Assembly (NCBI GenBank): GCA_964394145.1
Contig: CAYMVL010000020.1
Coordinates: 1-64,000, forward strand
Direction of reading: 5' to 3'
Length of the DNA: 64,000 nucleotides
DNA from: JAFGBN01 sp964394145
GTDB taxonomy: Bacteria > Chloroflexota > Dehalococcoidia > GIF9 > AB-539-J10
Shown here: positions 34,038-42,601 of the stretch, in pieces
Layout: every line of letters begins with the position of its first letter
Position numbering within the stretch: position 1 is the stretch's first letter
Notes under the pieces: generated by a model
Told to the model about the DNA's origin: nothing
Database searches by the model: none
What the model saw: the letters and a program-made list of their open reading frames with translations, nothing else
Position numbers and translations under genes: made by a program

Positions 34038-34549
34038 AATCTTATCTAGAAGAACGAAATCTTTGCCCGGAGAGCCAAATCGACAATCGTATAGCTAAAC
34101 CTATCCCGCAAAAAGATAACTGGAAGCTGTCCGGCACCCCGTACGATTGATGAAACGGGTGACCGCACCCTATCTGTCAACGAACAGCGCTGAATCTGTT
34201 ATTAGGGCTGCAAAGTATAGAATATGGGGATTACCTATTTGGGAAAGAACAGGAAGTTACCTGAAAATCGCGGGAAACGTTTCATAGAAGTGATGTCATA
34301 AATACATGAAAACAACGCCCAGCATCGTGCTCATGGCAATCCTGACTGTCACGCTTATTCCTGTGGCCTTTATCTCCCGGGCGAGTCCCTCAGTTCACAC
34401 CCATGACTATACCAGAAGCGAACAGCAAGGTAATAACTGTAATTGCCATCTCTCTAGCCACACCGCACAAGAAGCCAAAACACTTGGCCGATGGAATCTG
34501 AAGCAGCCAGGTCGCCCGGGTAGTACTCTGCGTTCTATCAGCAGGTCCT
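34038..34549. other. 512-bp region with one doubtful ORF
   Basis: A plus-strand frame at 34306-34611 begins with a signal-peptide-like MKTTPSIVLMAILTVTLIPV. Its second half only shadows the HAD gene on the other strand, and no ribosome-binding site is seen, so I do not call it a gene. A short hairpin GGGTG-ACCG-CACCC lies near 34160. Nothing else is recognised. Confidence 0.3.
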
Positions 34550-35254
34550 TTAGGGCTGATCTGCCGGATGCGGCAAAACTCGCCAGCCCCGGAGACATGC
34601 CAGCCTGCTGAGTTCCCTATCAGGGTAAGTAGCCACAGGGTTGCCTACCATTTCCAGAACCGGGGCATCAACGATACTATCGGCATAAGCAAAACTGAAG
34701 CCAAGGTCTATATTCAGGCGTGTCTGGTCCAAGAACTCCTTTAGTAGCCTCGCCTTATTTGCCCCATAACACAGTGGCCTGACAATCCTGCCTGTGTAAC
34801 GATCGTTCCTTACCTCGAGTCTCGTGCCCACTACGTAGTCTGCTCCAAGCTTGTCCTTGAGTGTCTCCAGGAAATCAGTGAAAGCGCCTGAAAGGAGTAT
34901 TATTATGTGTCCCTGGCTTCTGTGTTGTTGAAGTAATGCCATGATATCCGGCCTTAGCGACTGGAAAACATAACGCCTGTCTATTCGTCTGAAGATTTGT
35001 AGCCCTTTCCGTCTATTGAATCCCTTAAAGGCTATAGCCAAATCCTCACCCCACTTCACCTTATATGCCTCCTTGCTCAATATCCTGAACTTGCTGGCCA
35101 GCCACAGGGAAATATGCGTGACGAAGTACATAGAAAGTTGGGGCAGCTTCATTCGGCGCTTGATATGGTGCTTTGCCACCATGGTCCAGAAATGGCCTTT
35201 TGACAACGTGCCGTCAAAATCAAAAAGCGCAACAATCCTTCCTTGCTGTTCCAT
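34550..35254 (-). CDS. HAD-superfamily hydrolase, subfamily IB (SerB/CicA-like)
   Basis: A 234-aa phosphatase with the nucleophile motif ALFDFDGTLSKGHFW at the start, HIIILLSGAFTDFLETL (motif II, Ser), an internal Lys in NKARLLKEFL, and SFAYADSIVDAPVLEMVG (motif IV). This matches HAD-IB enzymes such as phosphoserine phosphatase relatives. The substrate is unknown. The open frame extends to 35311, but the ATG at 35254 fits the family start and lies downstream of a good promoter. Confidence 0.87.
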   Translation of the reverse strand: MEQQGRIVALFDFDGTLSKGHFWTMVAKHHIKRRMKLPQLSMYFVTHISLWLASKFRILSKEAYKVKWGEDLAIAFKGFNRRKGLQIFRRIDRRYVFQSLRPDIMALLQQHRSQGHIIILLSGAFTDFLETLKDKLGADYVVGTRLEVRNDRYTGRIVRPLCYGANKARLLKEFLDQTRLNIDLGFSFAYADSIVDAPVLEMVGNPVATYPDRELSRLACLRGWRVLPHPADQP

Positions 35255-35283
35255 ACAAAGCCTGACTGTATCCGTCACTGTAC

Positions 35284-35311
35284 ATTGTATCAGAAACCGC
35301 ATAGTTGACAA
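35284..35311 (-). promoter_or_regulatory. promoter of the HAD hydrolase gene
   Basis: Minus strand: TTGTCA (35306-35311), a 16-nt spacer and TACAAT (35284-35289), about 30 nt upstream of the ATG at 35254. Confidence 0.5.
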
Positions 35312-35447
35312 CAGAAGTCTTCTTCAAACGAATCCCCTGTTAACACCTCGATCTAGACCAGACATTAGACACAGCGCCCAAATGTTGCTCTTGATGTGAT
35401 AACCCCTGCGTATTGGGGTTTCACATGTTTTTCCCGCTACTAATGTG

Positions 35448-36095
35448 TCAGGGCTGAGTCTTTGGCTGCTGTTTCAGTGACAGGCGTAGAAGTTTAAACG
35501 CCACTATTTCAACCCAGATTACCATGTTTGCCACCAGAATTCGCTCATATAAACCAAACCAGCTCAATTGGTCGGCAAGGAATACCAGCAGCAACTCCAG
35601 AGCCAGAGCTAAAGCACCGGCAGCGAGAGTATAGATGTAAATGTCCCTCCAATTTGGGTCGCTCTTGAGGCTGGGTGTGAGCAGTAGAATAGCGCTGGGG
35701 AATAGCCAGAAAACTGCATAAGCTGTCGCCAAATGGATCGTTCCTTCAGTAGTGCGCTGAGCTCCTGTGGGGTCAGTATGAAAAGCACCAACCAGCAGTA
35801 GCCCGAAGCCGACGAAAACAAAGAGCCCGATGCTAAGCTGGAAGCCCCATGCCCTGCGAATATTGAAAAGAAGCCCTGCGACAAAGACCTCCACCAGCAA
35901 TCCCATGGCCAGAAAACCAACCGTTTGTAGCCAGCCTATGGGAGTCAAGGCCAGACAGCTGATTGAATCACTGATCAGGCTGTAGTTAGGGTCGGACAAA
36001 GACGCCGTAAGGTCCCCGACAACCAGCACAATGGGTCCCACTATCCCGGCTAGAGCCAGGCCACTGTTAATATTCAGACGTTTAAAGACAGACAT
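35448..36095 (-). CDS. DUF998-family membrane protein
   Basis: A 215-aa protein with about six predicted membrane helices. The family pattern GIVGPIVLVVGDLTASLSDPNYSLISDSISCLALTPIGWLQTVGF is at the N-terminus (outer-face loop with the conserved xSxxxS). Function is unknown. I start at the ATG at 36095, after GAGGTGGCGAAG; a GTG at 36122 is the longer alternative. Confidence 0.83.
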   Translation of the reverse strand: MSVFKRLNINSGLALAGIVGPIVLVVGDLTASLSDPNYSLISDSISCLALTPIGWLQTVGFLAMGLLVEVFVAGLLFNIRRAWGFQLSIGLFVFVGFGLLLVGAFHTDPTGAQRTTEGTIHLATAYAVFWLFPSAILLLTPSLKSDPNWRDIYIYTLAAGALALALELLLVFLADQLSWFGLYERILVANMVIWVEIVAFKLLRLSLKQQPKTQP

Positions 36096-36213
36096 CAACT
36101 TCGCCACCTCGGCCACGACCACTATCGGCTATTCAGTCTCTGAAGCAAGCAATTAACTCAATCTGTGACCCTATGAATAGTATTGCTTTTAAATACCACA
36201 GTCAAACATATTC

Positions 36214-36522
36214 ATGCGGACGCTCACAAGTCTCCATTCCCTGACAGGCCTGTGCTCAATAGACTTCAATATCTCGGTGAAAAGGCCTGCTCACTTGCCA
36301 AAAGCCGGCGTACATCCTAAAATAGTAAGTGGAAAGCTCAACCACGCCAGCATTGGCATCACCCTGGATACTCATAGTCATGTGGTTGCGGGGCTACAGG
36401 GGAAGGCTGTCGAGGGTGTTGATGACTTAGTTACGAGTACCGGTGATGGCAAAGTGGTGGCAGAGGTTCTAGTAGAAACAGCACGGGCCGCTAGCTCAAC
36501 TGGCAGAGCAGCTGACTCTTAA
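36214..36522 (+). pseudogene. tyrosine recombinase (integrase) relic next to tRNA-Lys
   Basis: Residues about 27-70 of this frame read HLPKAGVHPKIVSGKLNHAS then IGITLDTHSHVVAGLQGKAV, the C-terminal end of phage-type integrases. In the family the second stretch is normally DTYSHV; here the catalytic Tyr is His, and the upstream Arg/His catalytic segments are absent. The frame runs into the tRNA-Lys gene that starts at 36485. The fragment cannot be active and marks an old integration event. Confidence 0.75.
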
Positions 36523-36557
36523 TCAGCAGGTTCAGGGTTCGATTCCCTGGCGGCTCA
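36485..36557 (+). tRNA. tRNA-Lys (CTT)
   Basis: Plus-strand cloverleaf with acceptor GGGCCGC/GCGGCTC (one G-U pair), anticodon loop CTCTTAA (CTT), T arm CAGGGTTCGATTCCCTG. Discriminator A. An integrase relic abuts its 5' end. Confidence 0.94.
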
Positions 36558-36625
36558 CTATCTGAGCTGGAACAGCTCCAGTTTAGAAGTTTTACCTTAT
36601 ATCCCGGGCAGCGCGGGAACAGAAC

Positions 36626-36655
36626 TTGACATTCACCAATTTGGATTGATAGAAT
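36626..36655 (+). promoter_or_regulatory. promoter of rplU-rpmA-rpmE
   Basis: TTGACA (36626-36631), an 18-nt spacer and TAGAAT (36650-36655). The ribosome-binding site AGGAGG follows at 36668-36673. Confidence 0.68.
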
Positions 36656-36680
36656 CTCTATTCGGCCAGGAGGTGACAAA

Positions 36681-37001
36681 ATTTACGCTGTGGTTGAAAC
36701 AGGTGGCAAACAGTATAAAGTTGCTCCAAACCAGATGATCGAGGTTGAGCGGCTTAATGTGCCCAACGGCGACCTAGTTGAGCTGGACAGGGTACTGTTT
36801 ATTGGTGATAGGGAGAATACGCTCATAGGCGATCCGGTTATCAAAGGCGCCAAAGTAATAGCTACCTGTTTAGGGGAAAGCAAAGGCGACAAGGTTATGG
36901 TATTTAAGTATAAATCTAAGGTTCGATACCAAAAGAAGACAGGGCATCGCCAGACTTATACTAAGCTATCAATAAATCAGATTGTTAAGCCCGAGGAGTA
37001 A
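36681..37001 (+). CDS. rplU: ribosomal protein L21, probable ATT start
   Basis: Large-subunit ribosomal protein. The conserved family head is (M)[13 protein letters not shown]. The frame reads ATT TAC GCT GTG GTT GAA, so the head matches only if translation begins at ATT 36681. AGGAGG sits exactly 7 nt before that ATT but 16 nt before the next candidate, GTG 36690. No ATG, GTG or TTG occurs upstream in frame. The body ([46 protein letters not shown]) is typical, giving 106 aa from ATT. The call is certain; the start is inferred. Confidence 0.95.
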   Translation: MYAVVETGGKQYKVAPNQMIEVERLNVPNGDLVELDRVLFIGDRENTLIGDPVIKGAKVIATCLGESKGDKVMVFKYKSKVRYQKKTGHRQTYTKLSINQIVKPEE

Positions 37002-37003
37002 AT

Positions 37004-37255
37004 ATGGCACATAAGAAAGGCGGCGGTAGCACACGCGCCGGGCGTGATAGTCAATCGAAGCGCCTGGGAGTGAAGAGGTATGGAGGGGAAGAAGTCCATG
37101 CCGGGACTATTTTGGTGCGCCAACGTGGCACCCGTATACTGCCTGGCAACAATGTAAGCGTAGGCAGGGATTACACGCTGTTTGCCCTGACGGATGGCTA
37201 TGTAAAATACGAGCCAGCAAGTAAATATAAGAAAAAGGTTAGCGTCTACAAGTGA
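37004..37255 (+). CDS. rpmA: ribosomal protein L27
   Basis: 83-aa large-subunit protein. [20 protein letters not shown] is the usual head, and its flexible tail lies near the peptidyl-transferase centre. No N-terminal cleavable extension as in Firmicutes is present. It lies 2 nt after rplU in the normal order, and its last bases overlap the GTG of rpmE. Confidence 0.97.
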   Translation: MAHKKGGGSTRAGRDSQSKRLGVKRYGGEEVHAGTILVRQRGTRILPGNNVSVGRDYTLFALTDGYVKYEPASKYKKKVSVYK

Positions 37256-37458
37256 AGGACAAGATCCATCCCAAATATTATAAGGACGCCAAGGTGACTT
37301 GCCTCTGTGGCAATACCTTCACCGTTGGTTCCATCATGCCGGAGATCAAGGTAGAGGTATGTAGCAAGTGCCATCCATTCTATACAGGCAAGCAAAGGAT
37401 AGTCGATACCATGGGAAGGGTGGAGCGGTTCAAGAAACGATATAAGATAAAGGACTAA
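37252..37458 (+). CDS. rpmE: ribosomal protein L31 (zinc type)
   Basis: 68-aa protein starting GTG ([12 protein letters not shown]). It has the zinc-binding Cys set VTCLCGNTF and [11 protein letters not shown] (CxC and CxxC), so it is the C+ form. It overlaps the rpmA stop by 4 nt (GTGA). Confidence 0.96.
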   Translation: MKDKIHPKYYKDAKVTCLCGNTFTVGSIMPEIKVEVCSKCHPFYTGKQRIVDTMGRVERFKKRYKIKD

Positions 37459-37531
37459 CTCCGCAAGGCAACTCTACAGGGCAACAGCTCGGAGAATGAG
37501 GTGTTGCCTATTTTTCTCTAACGAAGTACCG

Positions 37532-38416
37532 ATGGCAAAGACTTTCTACTACGGGGGACAAGCAGTCATCGAGGGAGTGATGATGAGGGGCAAGAATAAC
37601 GTGGCCGTATCCGTGCGCCGGCCCGATGGCGAACTGGAGGTGATCAGGCAACCCCTGCCCGGCATTTCTAAGGGCCGGCTCAGAGATGCTCCTGTAATTA
37701 GAGGGGTTATCGTTCTTATAGAGACCCTCACCTTAGGGATCCAGGCATTACTTCATTCTGCTCAGGTTGCTTCAGCTGAAGAAAAAGAAATACCCTCGGC
37801 ACTTCTATGGGCGAACGTGGCTGCCAGTGTCGCTTTCGCTGTAGCCCTCTTCTTTATCGCACCTCTCTTTGCTACCCGCTATCTCATTGATCCTCACATC
37901 AACTCCGCCATACTAAGTAACCTGATTGAAGGTTTTATCCGCATCGGCGTGTTCATTGCTTACCTCAAGGTAATAGGATTAATGCCTGATATCAGGAAGG
38001 TGTTCGCTTACCACGGGGCAGAGCATAAAGCGGTCAATGCCTATGAAGACGGAAGCCCCTTAGAAGTAGAAGCTGTGAGAAAGTATTCCACCGCAAATCC
38101 TCGCTGTGGCACCAGCCTTATTTTTATCGTGCTCATCGTTGCTATAATAGTCTTCGCTTTGCTGGGCCAGCCACCGCTGTGGCTACGAGTTACATCACGC
38201 GTGGTCCTTCTTCCAGTGATTGCCGCTTTTAGCTACGAAATCATGAAATTTGGAGCAAACCACATCAAAAACTCTGCAATACGAATCCTGCTGGCCCCTG
38301 GCCTCTTACTGCAAGCTATGACTACCAGGGAACCTGATGATAGCCAGCTGGAAGCTGCTATCTCAGCATTGAATGAAGTTATTGAATCTGACAATATCGC
38401 CGATTCTTCTCTGTAG
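37532..38416 (+). CDS. DUF1385-family membrane protein
   Basis: A 294-aa protein with the diagnostic head YYGGQAVIEGVMMRGKNNVAVSVR and the block FAYHGAEHKAVNAYE followed by ANPRCGTSLIF, typical of DUF1385 (YqhQ-like). Several membrane helices lie in the second half. The frame opens at 37496, but the ATG at 37532 matches the family start. It follows rpmE after about 70 nt and is probably transcribed with it. Function is unknown. Confidence 0.88.
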   Translation: MAKTFYYGGQAVIEGVMMRGKNNVAVSVRRPDGELEVIRQPLPGISKGRLRDAPVIRGVIVLIETLTLGIQALLHSAQVASAEEKEIPSALLWANVAASVAFAVALFFIAPLFATRYLIDPHINSAILSNLIEGFIRIGVFIAYLKVIGLMPDIRKVFAYHGAEHKAVNAYEDGSPLEVEAVRKYSTANPRCGTSLIFIVLIVAIIVFALLGQPPLWLRVTSRVVLLPVIAAFSYEIMKFGANHIKNSAIRILLAPGLLLQAMTTREPDDSQLEAAISALNEVIESDNIADSSL

Positions 38417-38529
38417 CCACGCTAATCTATGTGAAGGCAATCCATTTCAGTTTTCCGGTAAGGAGTTTGCTCTATAATCCTACCTATTGAGGCAGGAGGA
38501 TCACGCCTGCTGCAGCACTCTGGAGACTG

Positions 38530-38850
38530 CTAAGCTGTATCGTCTTTCTCTAATTGCTGAAAGAAGCAAGTACGATTGCCTGTGTGACATACAGGCCCCG
38601 TAGGCTCAGCTTGAACAAGAAGGGTATCACTATCGCAATCTTTGATAATGGACCTCAACCTGAGGAAATTGCCTGAGGTTTCACCTTTGTGCCAGAGTTC
38701 CTGTCGACTGCGGCTATAGAACCAGACATCCCCACTGGATACTGTGCGTTTCAATGATTCCTTGTTCATATAGCCAAGCATGAGAACCTCACCATTTCTG
38801 GCGTCCTGAATAACAGCGGGAATCAAGCCTTTGTCATCAAATTTTAACAT
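38530..38850 (-). CDS. hisI: phosphoribosyl-AMP cyclohydrolase
   Basis: Third step of histidine synthesis, opening the adenine ring of PR-AMP. The 106-aa protein has the metal-binding motifs [12 protein letters not shown] and [13 protein letters not shown] and the substrate segment [19 protein letters not shown]. It lacks the HisE domain, so it is a single-function enzyme. hisA is 111 nt to its right; no other his genes are in the window. Confidence 0.96.
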   Translation of the reverse strand: MLKFDDKGLIPAVIQDARNGEVLMLGYMNKESLKRTVSSGDVWFYSRSRQELWHKGETSGNFLRLRSIIKDCDSDTLLVQAEPTGPVCHTGNRTCFFQQLEKDDTA

Positions 38851-38961
38851 TCAACCTCCGAACTATCTTTATCGTTGCACACCGTGGGGACCAGACCCGC
38901 CGGTATTCCAAGGGTTGTTTCCCCATCGCTGCCCGCCACAACCGCACGATGAGTTTACTTT

Positions 38962-39675
38962 CTACGATGCTTTAATTATAGCTTCTTCCAGATCAATATC
39001 TCCAGTATAAAGAGCCCTGCCTATAATAGCTCCTTCTACTCCCAGGTCCTTCAGCCTCTGTAAATGTTCCAACCTGGAGATACCTCCGGAAGCAATAACA
39101 GGAACATTCGTTTTAGAGACCAGCCTGCTCACCATATCAAAATTCGGCTCGCTAAGGGTCCCGTCCCTTCTTATGTCTGTATAAATGAACCGCCGCACAC
39201 CAACGTCTGCCATCTCTCGACTTAGCTCCAAGACGTCAATAATCGTATCTCTTTGCCATCCATGAATAGCTATTTTGCCCTCTCGGGCATCGAGGCTCAC
39301 TACTATTGCTTCACCGAACCGCTGACAAAGCTTCTTCACCAATTCGGGGTCCTCAACAGCTACTGTCCCTAGAATTATGCGGTTTATGTTCTTCTGCAAC
39401 AGCTCTTCCACTATATCTTCTTGCCTGATGCCACCACCCAACTCCACCAGAAGACCGCTCTCTTTAATTATTTCCTCGACTACTGCCATATTACTTGGCT
39501 TTCCCGTTGCTGCTCCATCCAAATCAACCACATGAAGCCATTCCGCTCCTTGCGAATACCATTTCAGCGCCACTGCTACCGGTTCACTACTGAAGACAGT
39601 CGGCTGATCATAACTGCCTTGATACAATCGCACGCACTTGCCATCCCTGAGATCAATGGCCGGGATTATTTCCAT
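38962..39675 (-). CDS. hisA: HisA, ProFAR isomerase
   Basis: Fourth step of histidine synthesis. A 237-aa (beta/alpha)8 barrel with PAIDLRDGKCVRLYQG at the start (catalytic Asp), LGGGIRQ, TDIRRDGTLSEPN (second catalytic Asp) and VIASGGIS phosphate loop. The ATG is preceded by AGGAG on the minus strand. It precedes hisI in the same direction. Confidence 0.96.
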   Translation of the reverse strand: MEIIPAIDLRDGKCVRLYQGSYDQPTVFSSEPVAVALKWYSQGAEWLHVVDLDGAATGKPSNMAVVEEIIKESGLLVELGGGIRQEDIVEELLQKNINRIILGTVAVEDPELVKKLCQRFGEAIVVSLDAREGKIAIHGWQRDTIIDVLELSREMADVGVRRFIYTDIRRDGTLSEPNFDMVSRLVSKTNVPVIASGGISRLEHLQRLKDLGVEGAIIGRALYTGDIDLEEAIIKAS

Positions 39676-40011
39676 CTCAAAACTTCTCCTGATCGCTAGC
39701 CAGAACGAGAACTAGGTCAGACAGTCGATTGGGATATCTTGCATGTCGAATCTAGTCACCTTCACGCCACAAACCGGACCGATTTCACCCTCATCACCCC
39801 TGCTGGTATATTCCCTCACTGGACTGTCTCTAAAGCAACAAATTTAAATCCATAATACAGTAACAGGCCAGAACTAGACAAGTCTATGTCCTGGCTGACC
39901 AGACAGGTAACACCGGGCTACAGGGTCTGGGAATTCGCTTTTCAATATATTCTACGGGAGATACAAAGGGTGCAAGAACCTGCATTTACATTCAATTTGT
40001 TTTATAATAGC
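39676..40011. other. 336-bp region upstream of the surface protein
   Basis: A perfect TATAAT lies at 40003-40008, immediately before the ATG at 40012. The matching -35 is poor. The stretch 39886-40011 is open in frame with the surface protein, but its residues do not resemble a signal peptide, so I leave it untranslated. Confidence 0.4.
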
Positions 40012-41640
40012 ATGACGATGAAGTTCCTACCCTATTCGCCTATTGTTATTAGCTTCGCCATCTGTCTCTTTGTGATTTCTTCTCTCCCTTCCAGTGTTCA
40101 AGCCAGCACGACAATCAAGCTTTCCCGGTACGAAGGCTATGTCGGTGATAAGATAGAGGTTTCCGGCGAAGGTTTCAAGGCGGGACAAACAGTCTATATC
40201 TACTACGACGACGAACTGCAGGATGACGCTTCAGTGCAAGAAGGGAGTTGCCACTGCCGTACCACATTTACCTCACATTTCACCATCCCTGAGAGTTGTC
40301 AAGGATATCACTATATCCATGTGAAGACCGAGGGTGGTAGAACTAGTACCGCACAGTTCTTTATTAATCCCAGGCTAAGCCAGAATGAAAGCTCAGGCCA
40401 CATAGGAGATGATATGGAAATCCGGGGTAGCGGGTTTCCCTGCGAGGGAACAGGCATCAATATAAGGTACTACCTCGACATCAATCCTCACTCAAAATTG
40501 GATGACAGCCAGTATATCGATTTCCCCGTAACTCAGGTTGATGCCCTTGGCAGCTGGGAGGAGGAATTCTCTGTGCCCGCCTCAATTAGAGGGACTCATA
40601 GCATAGATGCCTATTATGATAATTCAGAAGATACCTTGGCCGAAGTCGACAATGACCGGGTTAGTTTTGATATAGAACCCACCATAACTTTGAATGCATA
40701 TTCAGGCCATGTTGGGGAAACCATCGCCGTAACTGGTGCTGGCTTCGCCAGGGAGGACGGCGACATCAGATTGAGATTTGGAGCGAACGAGGAGATTCTT
40801 GACAAGAAGGTAGATGAGTATGGCAATTGGGGTCCTCTGAGTTTGACTATCCCTCCCTGTACAAAAGGTGAGCACCTGATTGAGGCTTTTCAGGGAAAGT
40901 CAAAAACTCCGCTTGCCTCGGCTGCCTTCACGGCAATGCCGCGCATATCACTGAGCACAGCTACCGGTCATGTCGGGCAGACTCTTAGCGTTACCGGCAC
41001 AGCCTTCGCTCCCAATACTATCATCAATATCACTTATCAGGACCAGACGTCCGCTGTTGCCACTGACGCCAGTGGTATTCTTCCTGCCGTCACTTTCACT
41101 GCCAAAGGAAAGCACGGCGAGCAGCAGCTTAGCGCCAATTACGATGGCAGTTCTGTCCTCTACGTAATCTTTTCTATGGAGGAGACCCCACCTGATGTAA
41201 CAGGTCTCATCTCGCCCATTAACGCAGGTAGGAGTGGGAGCCTTCTTGATAGCTTCGCTGGCAAGATATGCCCTACGTTTGAATGGTTTGCTGCCACCGA
41301 TGCCAGTGGAATCAGTAGCTATGATATGCAAATAGCCAATAGCGCAGATTTCAACGCTCCTGTGGTTTCTACATCTGTCGCCATCGGGAATTTGGCCCCA
41401 GTCGATGACATCGCTAGCTATACATTACCCCGAGAGCAAGGCCTATCCTACGGCGACTACCACTGGAGGGTGAAGGCTATAGACGCCGCAGGCAATGAAG
41501 GCGACTGGTCAGCGATACAATCATTCAAGGCCGGCTGGCTGCCGCGATGGGCGATGTTTGCCATCTCCGCTGCGCTGCTATTCCTCATCATAGTGATAGG
41601 CCTCTCTATTAGGAGGAGAAGGCAATACTCCGATTGGTAA
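40012..41640 (+). CDS. surface protein with tandem Ig/IPT-like repeats
   Basis: A 542-aa exported protein. The signal peptide SFAICLFVISSLPSSVQAS is followed by four repeats, each opening with a GYVGDKIEVSGEGF-like motif (GYVGDK.EVSGEGF, GHIGDDMEIRGSGF, GHVGETIAVTGAGF, GHVGQTLSVTGTAF). Then comes a fibronectin-like domain (DASGISSYDMQIANS...YHWRVKAIDAAGNEGDWS). A C-terminal membrane helix with an RRRR tail anchors it, so the repeats face outside. Its role is unknown; adhesion or envelope structure is plausible. The start is ATG 40012 or 40018, with no ribosome-binding site. Confidence 0.8.
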   Translation: MTMKFLPYSPIVISFAICLFVISSLPSSVQASTTIKLSRYEGYVGDKIEVSGEGFKAGQTVYIYYDDELQDDASVQEGSCHCRTTFTSHFTIPESCQGYHYIHVKTEGGRTSTAQFFINPRLSQNESSGHIGDDMEIRGSGFPCEGTGINIRYYLDINPHSKLDDSQYIDFPVTQVDALGSWEEEFSVPASIRGTHSIDAYYDNSEDTLAEVDNDRVSFDIEPTITLNAYSGHVGETIAVTGAGFAREDGDIRLRFGANEEILDKKVDEYGNWGPLSLTIPPCTKGEHLIEAFQGKSKTPLASAAFTAMPRISLSTATGHVGQTLSVTGTAFAPNTIINITYQDQTSAVATDASGILPAVTFTAKGKHGEQQLSANYDGSSVLYVIFSMEETPPDVTGLISPINAGRSGSLLDSFAGKICPTFEWFAATDASGISSYDMQIANSADFNAPVVSTSVAIGNLAPVDDIASYTLPREQGLSYGDYHWRVKAIDAAGNEGDWSAIQSFKAGWLPRWAMFAISAALLFLIIVIGLSIRRRRQYSDW

Positions 41641-41886
41641 TGCGCTATCTTAAGACGCAGCTTTCTCGTCCACATTGCTCAGACCAAAATAGCTGACACC
41701 ATAGAGAGCGATAGGGCAAAGCGGCACCCTTTCACTCTTTAACAGTCCAAGAGTTCTCGATCCACAGCTATTCTGAAACTTATTGCCCCAGCCAATTCGG
41801 CACTCTACAGAGGTGGACAACACCTTGCTCATTAGCTAGTACGGAAAGGAGAAAGTGTCACCAGTCACTTGAAGGAGCACAGGCGA

Positions 41887-41915
41887 TTGCCTTCCTCGTA
41901 AAGAGATGCTATAAT
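41887..41915 (+). promoter_or_regulatory. promoter of the pyr operon
   Basis: TTGCCT (41887-41892), a 17-nt spacer and TATAAT (41910-41915). Transcription would start near 41922, leaving a leader of about 110 nt that holds the PyrR-type attenuator. Confidence 0.65.
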
Positions 41916-41921
41916 CTTCAT

Positions 41922-42030
41922 GACCTTTAAATCAGTCCAGCGAGGCTGGTAAGGGGGAGTATGTTAGTTCAAAACGCCGTACAAGCAGGGATTCGAACCT
42001 CTTGCCAGTTACAAGGCAGGAGGTTTTTTT
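41922..42030 (+). promoter_or_regulatory. PyrR-type attenuator leader
   Basis: Positions 41934-41954 match the PyrR-binding loop (AGTCCAGCGAGGCTGGTAAG and one further G): a hairpin with CAGTCC and GGCTG stem sides and the conserved GAGG loop. A terminator follows: AACCTCTTGCC (41996-42006), an 8-nt loop, GGCAGGAGGTT (42015-42025) with one G-U pair, then a T run. The pyrR ribosome-binding site (AGGAGG) is inside the terminator's 3' arm. The terminator would therefore stop transcription and also hide translation when UMP-bound PyrR stabilises it. Confidence 0.75.
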
Positions 42031-42031
42031 G

Positions 42032-42592
42032 ATGCCCGAAAAAGTACTCTTAACGTCTACGGACATCAGGTGTGCCCTATTCCGCATTGCTCGCGAGATA
42101 GTAGAAAGGAACAGAGACGCCGGAAATCTTGTGCTTGTGGGGATGCGAAGGCGCGGGGTGCCTCTGGCCAAGCGCATAGCTCAAATCATCGAAGGATTTG
42201 AAGCAGTCTCAATCCCTGTAGCTGCTCTAGACATAGCGCTTTACCGTGATGATGTCCGTCCTTCGCAGTCACAGTCAGCGGTCCATAGTATCGATAGCTC
42301 TGTGGACGTCGCCGGCAAAGACGTAATACTGGTTGATGATGTCCTTTTTACCGGACGGAGTATACGGGCAGCTATGGATGCTCTTGTGGACTTAGGCCGC
42401 CCCAAATCCATCCAGTTGGCTGTGCTTATTGACCGCGGCCATCGGGAACTTCCTATACGAGCCGATTATGTAGGCAAGAATATACCAAGCTCCAGGGATG
42501 AGAAAATACAGGTTCAGTTGGAGGGAACCGACGGTGTGGATGCAGTCACAATTGTGGGTCCGGCCAAAACTCGGCCTTCAAGGGGTGATTAA
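42032..42592 (+). CDS. pyrR: bifunctional PyrR regulator / uracil phosphoribosyltransferase
   Basis: Senses UMP/UTP against PRPP and controls attenuation of the pyr operon; many members also make UMP from uracil. The 186-aa protein has the PRPP loop [21 protein letters not shown], the head [21 protein letters not shown], and [15 protein letters not shown]. The frame is open to a TTG at 42002, but that lies in the terminator. The ATG at 42032 is preceded by AGGAGG. First gene of the operon; pyrB starts 9 nt after its stop. Confidence 0.95.
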   Translation: MPEKVLLTSTDIRCALFRIAREIVERNRDAGNLVLVGMRRRGVPLAKRIAQIIEGFEAVSIPVAALDIALYRDDVRPSQSQSAVHSIDSSVDVAGKDVILVDDVLFTGRSIRAAMDALVDLGRPKSIQLAVLIDRGHRELPIRADYVGKNIPSSRDEKIQVQLEGTDGVDAVTIVGPAKTRPSRGD

Positions 42593-42601
42593 GAAGAGGC
42601 T

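Noticed and set aside
34306..34611. Plus-strand frame with a signal-peptide-like head
   Set aside because: The second half shadows the HAD gene and the CNCH motif is not a haem site (CxxCH). Head alone does not support a gene.
39886..40011. Longer start for the surface protein
   Set aside because: The extra 42 residues lack signal-peptide or domain character, while the ATG at 40012/40018 gives a clean signal peptide.
41977..42006. tRNA T-arm-like sequence (attcgaacct) in the pyr leader
   Set aside because: No acceptor or anticodon arms accompany it. It is part of the attenuator's antiterminator/terminator region.
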